Source: Actinomycetota bacterium
GTDB taxonomy: Bacteria; Actinomycetota; Acidimicrobiia; Acidimicrobiales; Aldehydirespiratoraceae
Reading direction: 5' to 3'
DNA: 5,287 bases
Assembly: GCA_012271125.1 (NCBI GenBank)
Contig: JAAXHB010000298.1
Span: 1 to 5,287 of the forward strand
The number at the start of each line of letters is the position of its first letter. Positions within the stretch are counted from its first letter, which is position 1. The notes under the pieces were generated by a model. The model saw only the letters and a list, made by a program, of their open reading frames with translations, was not told where the DNA came from and did no database searches. Position numbers and translations under genes: made by a program. Shown here piece after piece: positions 1 through 5,287 of the stretch.

Positions 1-1509
1 ACCGCCGTTATCGGCGGAGGAATGACCGGCCTAAACGCCGCCCACGAACTCGCCATCACCAACATGGGCGTCAGCTTGTTCGAGTCCTCACATCGAATCG
101 GCGGCAAAATCGACAGCGCAGCCGTGCGTGGCTTCGAAGCCGACTCCGGCCCGGACGGATTCTTCATCCATGACCCGATCATCTTGCTTACATGCGTCGA
201 GCTCGGCCTCGGAAGCCAACTCGTCCCCCAGCAAACAACCGAAGCCTCCATCCTTTTCAACGGCGAACTGCACCAGCTCCCAGCCAAAAACGTCCTTGGC
301 ATCCCCTACGACATGGACTCCGCCAGAGAATGCACCCTGCTCACACCCCAAGGCCTCGAAAAACTTGAAGCAGGACTCGCCGGTAAATGGCCCGAAGTCG
401 AAACCGACGCCGCAATCGGCGAAACCCTGCGCCCCATAGTCGGCGACGAAGTCGTCGACCGCCTTGTCGCCCCCATAGTCGGCGGAATCAACGCCGGCAA
501 TGTCGACGAATTGAGCCTCCAAATCTGCGCTCCGCCCATATATAAGGCATTCGAGCTCTACGGCACCTTCGCCGAAAATCTCCAAAAAGTCCAGGAACGC
601 CGAGCCGACCAGATCGAAAGCAACCGCCGAGCCTTCGCTGAATACTTCGAGCAAGGCACCTTGGGCACATCCACATCGCCTTTTACCAGCATCAAAGGCG
701 GCATGACTCGCATCCTCAACGCCTTCCACGCATACCTCGGCGACCAAATTTTCTGCGACAGCGAGGTCACGTCCATAAAACGCACCGACGACGACCGCTG
801 GTGCATTTCCTTTGACGGCTCACCCGACCATCACGCCGACTCAATCATCCTCACCACGCCCGCCTATGTCAGCAGCCGCCTCCTCGCCGATATTTCCCCA
901 GAGTCCGCTGCCATGCTCGACCAGATCGAATACCACGGCGTCTCGGTGGAAATCTCAACCGACCCGCTGCCTGAATCGCCGGAGTTTTCCGGCAGCGGAT
1001 TCTTGGTGCCCCAGTCTGAAGGGCTTGATTTCACCGCCCGCTCAGTTGCCTCCAACAAGTGGGAGCACTACTCCAACTTCGAGTATCCAATCGTGCGCAC
1101 CTCACGGCTCCTTAATAACGACGATAGCGGCGGCGATACCAGCAGCAGCGATACCAAAAAAAATGATGCCAACGATGACGACAACAATGGTGGCAACGAT
1201 GACGACAACGGCGGCAGCAACGACACTAGTGCCATCAGCAACCCATTCCATGATGTCAACGTCGGCTCTCGCACTGTTCATTGGCCCAAGTCCCTGCCGC
1301 AGTTCAAGCCACATCATGTCGACTTGATGCTCGACCTTGACAAAAAACTCCGTCGTGACGCTCCCGGAATCTTCTTGGCTGGTGCCTTCCGAGGCGGTTT
1401 AGGTCTGCCTACGTGTGTCATTAGCGGCAGGGGTGCCGCCCTTAAAGCCATCGAATATTTCGGCATCCCCCTCGAAGCGAAATGGCATCTTCTCCCTGTT
1501 GACAGGTAG
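1..1509 (+). CDS. hemY: Coproporphyrinogen III / protoporphyrinogen oxidase, FAD-dependent (5' partial)
   Basis: This flavoenzyme oxidises a porphyrinogen to a porphyrin late in haem synthesis. In Gram-positive and actinobacterial lineages the family (HemY/CgoX) usually acts on coproporphyrinogen III in the cytoplasm using oxygen. The frame is open from base 1 and already encodes the FAD-binding motif VIGGGMTG (window codons 3-10), so the true start lies a few codons upstream and the ATG at 22 is internal. Other family marks are E28 followed by RIGGK, the FEADSGPDGF segment, RLVAPIVGGINAGNVDELSL (about codons 154-173), the HWPKSLPQF strand and the C-terminal FAD motif FLAGAFRGGLGLPTCVISG (from codon 458). 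The 502 visible residues exceed the roughly 450-480 usual for the family because of an Asp/Asn/Gly/Ser-rich stretch at codons 372-410. The stop TAG at 1507 lies in a 14-bp tandem duplication. The family call is firm; substrate choice (copro- versus protoporphyrinogen) is inferred from lineage. Confidence 0.9.
   Translation, partial: TAVIGGGMTGLNAAHELAITNMGVSLFESSHRIGGKIDSAAVRGFEADSGPDGFFIHDPIILLTCVELGLGSQLVPQQTTEASILFNGELHQLPAKNVLGIPYDMDSARECTLLTPQGLEKLEAGLAGKWPEVETDAAIGETLRPIVGDEVVDRLVAPIVGGINAGNVDELSLQICAPPIYKAFELYGTFAENLQKVQERRADQIESNRRAFAEYFEQGTLGTSTSPFTSIKGGMTRILNAFHAYLGDQIFCDSEVTSIKRTDDDRWCISFDGSPDHHADSIILTTPAYVSSRLLADISPESAAMLDQIEYHGVSVEISTDPLPESPEFSGSGFLVPQSEGLDFTARSVASNKWEHYSNFEYPIVRTSRLLNNDDSGGDTSSSDTKKNDANDDDNNGGNDDDNGGSNDTSAISNPFHDVNVGSRTVHWPKSLPQFKPHHVDLMLDLDKKLRRDAPGIFLAGAFRGGLGLPTCVISGRGAALKAIEYFGIPLEAKWHLLPVDR
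1114..1230 (+). repeat. Low-complexity Asp/Asn/Gly/Ser tract inside hemY, built from short tandem repeats
   Basis: Thirty-nine in-frame codons encode only D (12), N (9), G (6), S (6), T (3), K (2) and A (1). Two tandem repeat units are visible: a 15-bp unit at 1126-1140 and 1141-1155 (SGGDT then SSSDT), and a 24-bp unit at 1171-1194 and 1195-1218 (NDDDNNGG then NDDDNGGS). An eight-A run lies between them at 1156-1163. The tract sits between the conserved SNKW segment and the HWPKSLPQF strand, where relatives normally have a short acidic turn and a helix. All units are multiples of 3, so the frame is kept. Confidence 0.85.
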
Positions 1510-1525
1510 GCGTTGACAGGTAGGA
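1498..1525 (+). repeat. 14-bp tandem duplication across the hemY stop codon
   Basis: The 14-bp units 1498-1511 and 1512-1525 match at 13 of 14 positions (core GTTGACAGGTAGG). The first copy contains the hemY stop codon (TAG, 1507-1509); the second lies just downstream in the gap before the cyclase gene. The unit is not a multiple of 3 but falls at and after the stop, so hemY coding is not affected. Confidence 0.9.
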
Positions 1526-1526
1526 T
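1499..1526 (+). promoter_or_regulatory. Candidate sigma-70-type promoter for the cyclase-lnt-glycosyltransferase genes
   Basis: A perfect TTGACA -35 box (1499-1504) is followed after 16 nt by TAGGAT (1521-1526), which fits the actinomycete -10 consensus TAGRRT and matches TATAAT at 4 of 6 positions. A start of transcription near 1533 would give a leader of about 33 nt before the GTG at 1566. The -35 box comes from the first copy of the 14-bp duplication and the -10 box from the second. A second TTGACA at 1513-1518 has only a weak partner (GTTAAT, 1538-1543, 19-nt spacer). The call is based on sequence matching alone. Confidence 0.5.
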
Positions 1527-1554
1527 TTCCTCGATCAGTTAATTGAAGGTCTGC

Positions 1555-1559
1555 GAGGT
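1555..1559 (+). promoter_or_regulatory. Ribosome binding site that selects the GTG start at 1566
   Basis: GAGGT lies 6 nt before GTG 1566, a good Shine-Dalgarno match at normal spacing. The same frame is open upstream only to the TAG at 1521 and offers no ATG, GTG or TTG there, so this site fixes the start of the cyclase gene. No comparable site is seen before lnt or the glycosyltransferase. Confidence 0.65.
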
Positions 1560-1565
1560 CTTGCC

Positions 1566-2243
1566 GTGACCGACAAGCCTGTAGATGAAGAAATAACCGC
1601 AACTGCGCTTCCCGATGCGTCCTCAGCGGTATCCGGCCAGCTGGTTTCAGCGATGAAGACTCCCCCTAGAGGCCCCACTCAGGAGCTCATCGAGGCAAGC
1701 GTGCTGATGGGTCTCGTCCACCCAGACCAGCTCCCCCCTGGCGAACTCCAGTTAGCCGTGCGGCGCACATTCTGCTTTGTCGATTTGAGCGGATTCACCG
1801 CCTTCACCCGTGAGCACGGCCCACATGAAGCCGTCACTCTGCTAGTTGAGTTCCGACGCCTGCTGCGAAACGTCGCTGCCAAACGCGGCGTGCGTCTCGC
1901 CAAATGGCTCGGCGACGGCGCAATGCTCGTAGCAATGCAACCCGACCCAATCGTCGGGCTTGGCGCACACCTGATCGACCGCTACTTCAACGAACAAATC
2001 CAGCTTCGAGTCGGTGCCGCCACAGGCGAAGCTCTACTTTTTGAAGGCGACGACTACATCGGCGAACCCGTCAACCTCGCCGCCAAGTTGTGCTCGGCTG
2101 CCAAGGGCGGGCAGATGCTTACTGTTGTTGACGATTTCTTGTTGCCATCGTGGATTTCACACGTCGGCAAGGTCACCGTTGAAATCAGAGGCATAGGACG
2201 CATCGGCGGCGTCAACTTGCTCATGCCGTCACGCCTCGTTTAG
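1566..2243 (+). CDS. Class III adenylate/guanylate cyclase, stand-alone catalytic domain
   Basis: The 225-residue soluble protein is essentially one class III nucleotidyl cyclase domain, which makes cAMP or cGMP from ATP or GTP as a dimer. Residues 1-64 are a variable lead with no domain I recognise. The catalytic domain starts at FCFVDLSGFTAF (metal ligand D73), continues through AKWLGDGAML (K113 at the substrate-lysine position, second metal ligand D117), then RVGAATGEALLFEG and DYIGEPVNLAAKL (D163 at the base-selecting position, N170). The K113/D163 pair fits adenylate rather than guanylate specificity by analogy with mycobacterial cyclases. The transition-state Arg expected four residues after N170 is Lys (K174). 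No membrane segment, HAMP, GAF or other sensor domain is present, so its input is unknown. It lies 56 nt after hemY and 38 nt before lnt. The family call is firm; activity and nucleotide specificity are inferred. Confidence 0.88.
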   Translation: MTDKPVDEEITATALPDASSAVSGQLVSAMKTPPRGPTQELIEASVLMGLVHPDQLPPGELQLAVRRTFCFVDLSGFTAFTREHGPHEAVTLLVEFRRLLRNVAAKRGVRLAKWLGDGAMLVAMQPDPIVGLGAHLIDRYFNEQIQLRVGAATGEALLFEGDDYIGEPVNLAAKLCSAAKGGQMLTVVDDFLLPSWISHVGKVTVEIRGIGRIGGVNLLMPSRLV

Positions 2244-2281
2244 TTCCCTTCTTGCCCTAAACCTTCAGCTAAATCGCAAAC

Positions 2282-3892
2282 ATGCGTCAAGCCCTTAACC
2301 GCGTCACAATTTGGGTTAAGCAAACCCCAGCTTGGGCACGAGCAATCCTTGCCGGATTTTGCATTGCAGCATCAATCCCGCCGTGGGGCTGGTGGCCGCT
2401 TTCACTTTTAGGACTAGCGCTTTGGGTCGAGCTATTTCGCGACCGAAACTTCCTTCGCCGAATGGCACTGTCAGCGATTGTTTCGCTGTGTTGGATGGTA
2501 CCGGCAACGTTTTGGATGCTCGACTTTTCCATTATCGGCTGGGTATGCGCACTCATCGTGTTCGCCTTATTCCATTCATTGGTCGGGCTCTTCACCAACA
2601 AGAATCAAATGCGCTGGCTGGGCTTCCCAGCAGCGTTGGCATTGGTGGAGCTGCTGCGCTGGCACTTCCCATTCGGCGGCGTGCCGATTGCCACTATCTC
2701 AATGTCCCACACTGCCAGCCCCTTAGGTCAGACCGCTCGAATCGGTGCAGCCCTGCTTGTGACCGCCCTCGCTGCTGTAGCCGCCGTGTGTCTCGCCACC
2801 TTGTTCAACCGCAAACCCCGCTCCGCTGCCATAGCTGCCGGCATCGTCATCTTGTCGCTGGTACTCGCCTACTCCGCGCCTGCCGGTTCAGTCATCACCA
2901 ACAGCACGACTTCTGTACCCAAGACCATCGTCGCTGCTGTCGTTCAAGGCGGCGGTGCTCAAAACACCCGCTCCGACGTTTGCCAACAGCGCGGCGTGTT
3001 TGAACGCCATGTCGAAGCCACCCAAAGCCTCTCATCCGTAGCTGATCTCATCGTCTGGCCTGAAGACGTCATCCATGTCAGCGCTGACTCCGCTCGTGCT
3101 CCCGCCCGCTGCCCTTCCGAAACCCCGATCGCCGCTTTCGAAGCTGCTGCCGTATTGTCTCAACTAGCCCGTGACAAGAGCGCAACCCTTGTCGCCGGTC
3201 TGTTTGCCCGCTCCCCCACCAGTGACGCCAACCAAAACTTTCCTGTTCGTGAAACGAGCCAAAACTTTCCTGTTCGTGAAACGAACCAAAACTTTGTAGC
3301 CGCCTATTCCCCTCAGGGCGAACTCATCGACGACTACCACAAGCACCGCCTCGTGCCTTTCGGCGAGTACGTGCCTTTGCGTTCCTGGGTTGAACGCTTC
3401 AGCGACGAACTCCCCAGCCGCGACGTCCAAGCCGGTTCCGACTCAGAGCCCGCCGCCCTAAGTACCGGCCTTGGCACCCTAGGTGTAGTGATTTCTTGGG
3501 AAGTTTTCTTTGACGGCCGTGCCCGCAGTGCCATCACCCATGGCAATGGCGAAGTTTTGCTGAACCCCACCAACGGCTCAAGCTATTGGCTCAACATCAT
3601 CCAGTCCCAGCAGATCGCCGCTAGCCAGTTGCGTGCTATCGAAACCGGTCGCTGGGTGCTCCAAGCCGCCCCAACAGGCTTTTCAGCTGTGATCAACCCC
3701 AGCGGGCATGTTGTCGCCCGAACCGGCACTTCGGAACAAAAAGTTTTGATTGAAACCATTGAGATGCGTGAGGGAAATACCCTCGCAGGCAGCTTCGGTT
3801 CGTGGCCGTTGACGCTGCTGGTGTTTGTTTTGGCGTTGTATGCGTCAAGACTTATGGACTTCATGAACCAACGATTCACCCGAACCACCTAA
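2282..3892 (+). CDS. lnt: Apolipoprotein N-acyltransferase homologue with Ser at the catalytic Cys position
   Basis: Lnt transfers a fatty acid from phospholipid to the N-terminal Cys of lipoproteins on the outer face of the cytoplasmic membrane. The 536-residue protein has the expected layout: several hydrophobic segments within residues about 18-200, an external carbon-nitrogen hydrolase domain (about 214-495) and a C-terminal membrane segment (about 506-524). The catalytic Glu is E261 in LIVWPEDV, the Lys is K354 in DYHKHRLVPFGEY, and E362 matches a further conserved Glu. The nucleophile position, 51 residues after the Lys (52 in E. coli), reads VISWEVFF: S405 (TCT, 3494-3496) replaces Cys and W406 the usual Tyr. 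The rest is family-like (LLNPTNGSSYW, LRAIETGRWVLQAAPTGFSAV). A 27-bp in-frame repeat adds residues 317-338. Upstream the frame closes at the TAA at 2270, so ATG 2282 is the first start; no Shine-Dalgarno site is visible. Whether it acylates lipoproteins through Ser, does other chemistry or is inactive cannot be told here. Confidence 0.88.
   Translation: MRQALNRVTIWVKQTPAWARAILAGFCIAASIPPWGWWPLSLLGLALWVELFRDRNFLRRMALSAIVSLCWMVPATFWMLDFSIIGWVCALIVFALFHSLVGLFTNKNQMRWLGFPAALALVELLRWHFPFGGVPIATISMSHTASPLGQTARIGAALLVTALAAVAAVCLATLFNRKPRSAAIAAGIVILSLVLAYSAPAGSVITNSTTSVPKTIVAAVVQGGGAQNTRSDVCQQRGVFERHVEATQSLSSVADLIVWPEDVIHVSADSARAPARCPSETPIAAFEAAAVLSQLARDKSATLVAGLFARSPTSDANQNFPVRETSQNFPVRETNQNFVAAYSPQGELIDDYHKHRLVPFGEYVPLRSWVERFSDELPSRDVQAGSDSEPAALSTGLGTLGVVISWEVFFDGRARSAITHGNGEVLLNPTNGSSYWLNIIQSQQIAASQLRAIETGRWVLQAAPTGFSAVINPSGHVVARTGTSEQKVLIETIEMREGNTLAGSFGSWPLTLLVFVLALYASRLMDFMNQRFTRTT
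3230..3295 (+). repeat. 27-bp in-frame tandem repeat with hairpin units inside lnt
   Basis: Two 27-bp units (3230-3256 and 3257-3283) differ at a single base and are followed by a 12-bp partial third copy (3284-3295). They encode NQNFPVRET, SQNFPVRET and NQNF (Lnt residues 317-338). Each unit boundary forms an inverted repeat: GTTCGT-GAA-ACGAAC at 3272-3286 is perfect (6-bp arms, 3-nt loop), and the one at 3245-3259 has one T/G position that could wobble-pair in RNA. The repeat lies between the predicted strands LVAGLFAR and FVAAYSPQG, a surface loop in this fold. Confidence 0.92.
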
Positions 3893-3929
3893 CCCCACTG
3901 ATGGTTCCCCTAACACCTGCCTTGCTCAC

Positions 3930-4127
3930 ATGACTCCCTCACTATCTTCCTCTACCCCACCAGACACGCCCCAACCCAACACCGCGCCACTGAAACTTCC
4001 TACTCCTTCCTCACCCGACACGCCTCCCCTAACTACCTCTACTGGCACCTCTGACCCATCACCCCACACTCAACCCACCACTCTCCCACCCGCCACGCCT
4101 TCCCCACCTACCTCCACCGACCGGCCG
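3930..4127 (+). other. Pro/Thr/Ser-rich N-terminal extension of the glycosyltransferase, or a C-rich leader
   Basis: Sixty-six codons in the glycosyltransferase frame contain no stop, while the other two forward frames do (for example TGA 3931, TGA 3991, TAA 4030, TGA 4052). By my count C is about 76% at codon position 2 but about 43-44% at positions 1 and 3, as expected for translated CCN/ACN/TCN codons. Imperfect internal repeats give PDTP (3957-3970 and 4014-4025) and PATP (4089-4100). The segment is hydrophilic with no signal peptide or membrane span, so it is probably a disordered tail. The alternative is an untranslated C-rich, G-poor leader with translation starting at TTG 4128 or ATG 4140. 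Confidence 0.6.
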
Positions 4128-5287
4128 TTGCGTATTGCGATGCTTTCATATCGTTGCAAACCCCATGTCGGCGGCCAAGGCGTCTACGTTGCCCGCCTTT
4201 CCGCCGCTTTAACCGACCTCGGTCACCATGTAACAGTGTTGAGCGGTCCCCCCTACCCCGAACTCGACGACCGTGTGCCCCTTGTAAAACTTGGCGGGCT
4301 CGACATCTGGGCCGAGCCGCACCCGATGCGCAAGCCCCGTGCTTGGGAAATCAAGTCGCTTCCAGATTTGGCAGAGCATTTGTCGTTCGTGACAGGCAAC
4401 TTCAGCGAACCAATGGCCTTTTCGTTGCGTGCTTGGAAGTGGTTGCGCAAACATCGTGACGACTTCGACATAGTTCACGACAACCAGACCCTCGGCTGGG
4501 GCATCCTCGGACTCCTACGCGACGGTTGGCCGCTGCTCGAAACAATCCACCACCCGATCACTGTCGACCGCCGCCTCGAACTCGCCCATGCCCAGACCCG
4601 TCGTGAGCGTTTCGGTAAACGTCGCTGGTATGCGTTCACGAAGATGCAAACTCAGGTGGCGAAGCGTTTGCCCGCGATCTTGACCGTCTCAGAATCGTCC
4701 CGAGATGACATTTCTCGTGACCATCAAGTGCCCCTTGAACGAATTTCAGTCGTTCCTGTCGGCGTAGACCCTGACTTTTTTGCCCCCCGTCCCGACGTCA
4801 CTCGCATTCCCGGGCAGCTAGTCACCACCGCTAGCGCGGATGTCGCTATGAAAGGTCTGCGTTACCTGCTTGAAGCCTTAGCGAAGCTCCGCACCGAACG
4901 TGGCGTGAACCTTGTGGTCATTGGAACCGCCCGCCCCGACTCCTTAGCGAGCAAAGCCATCAAGGAACTCAGCCTGTCAGATGCGGTGACCTTTGTTTCG
5001 GGCGTTTCCGATGACCGCATCATCGAGATTTATGCCGAATCCGAATTGGCGGTGGTCCCGTCTTTGTATGAGGGCTTTTCACTGCCGGCTATTGAGGCAA
5101 TGTCTTGTGCCGTGCCTTTGGTAGCGACCACCGGCGGCGCACTCCCCGAAGTCACCGGTGCCGACGGCGAAACCTGTTTCGCCGTTCCCCCAGGCGATTC
5201 CGATGCTCTAGCCCAAGTAATGCGCCAAGCCCTTGATGACCCCGCCGCCCGCTCCCGTATCGCCGCCGCCGGCCGCCAACGCGTCAT
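3930..5287 (+). CDS. Family 4 glycosyltransferase (GT-B fold), 3' partial
   Basis: This retaining GT4-type enzyme would transfer a sugar from a nucleotide-sugar donor to an unknown acceptor, probably in the cytoplasm or at the inner membrane face. The catalytic part begins at LRIAMLSYRCKPHVGGQGVYV (glycine loop 81-84) and continues with VHDNQTLG (H183), TIHHPITVDRR (from 205), ILTVSESS, VVPVGVD, the donor-site TTASADVAMKGL (K308) and the EX7E motif (E381, E389) in YEGFSLPAIEAM. It reads through to the window end (452 codons), close to the usual domain end. Starts at TTG 4128 or ATG 4140 would fit the family, but neither has a ribosome binding site and both would leave a gap of over 230 nt. 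The frame is open from 3867, and ATG 3930 is the first ATG in it, 37 nt after lnt, adding a Pro/Thr/Ser-rich N-terminus. I chose 3930 for codon phasing and spacing. The family is firm, the start is uncertain, and the acceptor and pathway are not shown. Confidence 0.85.
   Translation, partial: MTPSLSSSTPPDTPQPNTAPLKLPTPSSPDTPPLTTSTGTSDPSPHTQPTTLPPATPSPPTSTDRPLRIAMLSYRCKPHVGGQGVYVARLSAALTDLGHHVTVLSGPPYPELDDRVPLVKLGGLDIWAEPHPMRKPRAWEIKSLPDLAEHLSFVTGNFSEPMAFSLRAWKWLRKHRDDFDIVHDNQTLGWGILGLLRDGWPLLETIHHPITVDRRLELAHAQTRRERFGKRRWYAFTKMQTQVAKRLPAILTVSESSRDDISRDHQVPLERISVVPVGVDPDFFAPRPDVTRIPGQLVTTASADVAMKGLRYLLEALAKLRTERGVNLVVIGTARPDSLASKAIKELSLSDAVTFVSGVSDDRIIEIYAESELAVVPSLYEGFSLPAIEAMSCAVPLVATTGGALPEVTGADGETCFAVPPGDSDALAQVMRQALDDPAARSRIAAAGRQRV

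Noticed and set aside
88..747. Open minus-strand frame of 219 codons opposite hemY
   Set aside because: It lies wholly antisense to a well-conserved oxidase, has no recognisable domain, and its composition is the mirror of the hemY codons.
1068..1317. Minus-strand frames of Leu/Val/Ser-rich composition opposite the hemY repeat tract, resembling small membrane proteins
   Set aside because: The hydrophobicity follows from reverse-complementing Asp/Asn/Gly codons, and no ribosome binding site or conserved feature supports them.
812..1327. Open +2 frame of 171 codons overlapping hemY, which might suggest a frameshift at the low-complexity tract
   Set aside because: The product is a Thr/Pro/Ser-rich shadow with no family motif, while the hemY frame carries conserved motifs on both sides of the tract, so no frameshift is needed.
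2209..2281. Separate promoter for lnt
   Set aside because: Only weak, badly spaced matches to -35 and -10 boxes are seen in the end of the cyclase gene and the 38-nt gap.
3230..3295. The lnt repeat as a CRISPR fragment or an intrinsic terminator
   Set aside because: The units are directly adjacent with no spacers and are translated in frame; the hairpins have 6-bp arms with no following T run and lie inside a gene.
4040..4120. G-quadruplex on the minus strand opposite the C-rich stretch
   Set aside because: GGG runs exist but most loops are 8 nt or longer, so a stable quadruplex is not well supported by sequence alone.
4209..4478. Minus-strand frames opposite the glycosyltransferase
   Set aside because: They are antisense to the conserved GT4 N-terminal domain and have no recognisable features of their own.

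Overview
The window holds four genes on the + strand with short gaps (56, 38 and 37 nt), which looks like an operon or two overlapping transcription units. No RNA gene, transposase, CRISPR array or clear intrinsic terminator was found. The moderately high G+C content, GTG start use, a HemY/CgoX-type porphyrinogen oxidase, an actinobacterial-style -35/-10 pair and the sequence style of the Lnt and GT4 proteins suggest an actinomycete-type bacterium (Actinomycetota). A deep lineage such as Acidimicrobiia is possible, but this is inference from protein style and not a phylogeny.

Layout. (1) 1-1509 is a FAD-dependent coproporphyrinogen/protoporphyrinogen oxidase (hemY/cgoX) whose first few codons lie before the window. 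It carries a 39-residue Asp/Asn/Gly/Ser low-complexity insert encoded by short tandem repeats. (2) 1498-1525 is a 14-bp tandem duplication over its stop codon; it places TTGACA 16 nt from TAGGAT, a plausible promoter for what follows. (3) 1566-2243 is a small stand-alone class III nucleotidyl cyclase. (4) 2282-3892 is an apolipoprotein N-acyltransferase (lnt) homologue with Ser at the expected catalytic Cys position and a 27-bp in-frame repeat, with a hairpin in each unit, inside its hydrolase domain. (5) 3930-5287 is a family 4 glycosyltransferase that runs off the window. Its reading frame is open back to an ATG 37 nt after lnt, which would give it a Pro/Thr/Ser-rich N-terminal extension of about 66 residues.

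The genes cover haem synthesis, cyclic-nucleotide signalling, lipoprotein acylation and glycosylation of an unknown acceptor; nothing visible ties them into one pathway beyond co-orientation. The most notable pattern is that three of four otherwise ordinary genes carry in-frame repeat or low-complexity expansions in presumed surface loops or termini, with a further short duplication between genes. No clearly new multi-gene system is seen. The best leads are the Cys-to-Ser Lnt, the repeat insertions and the possible promoter made by duplication.
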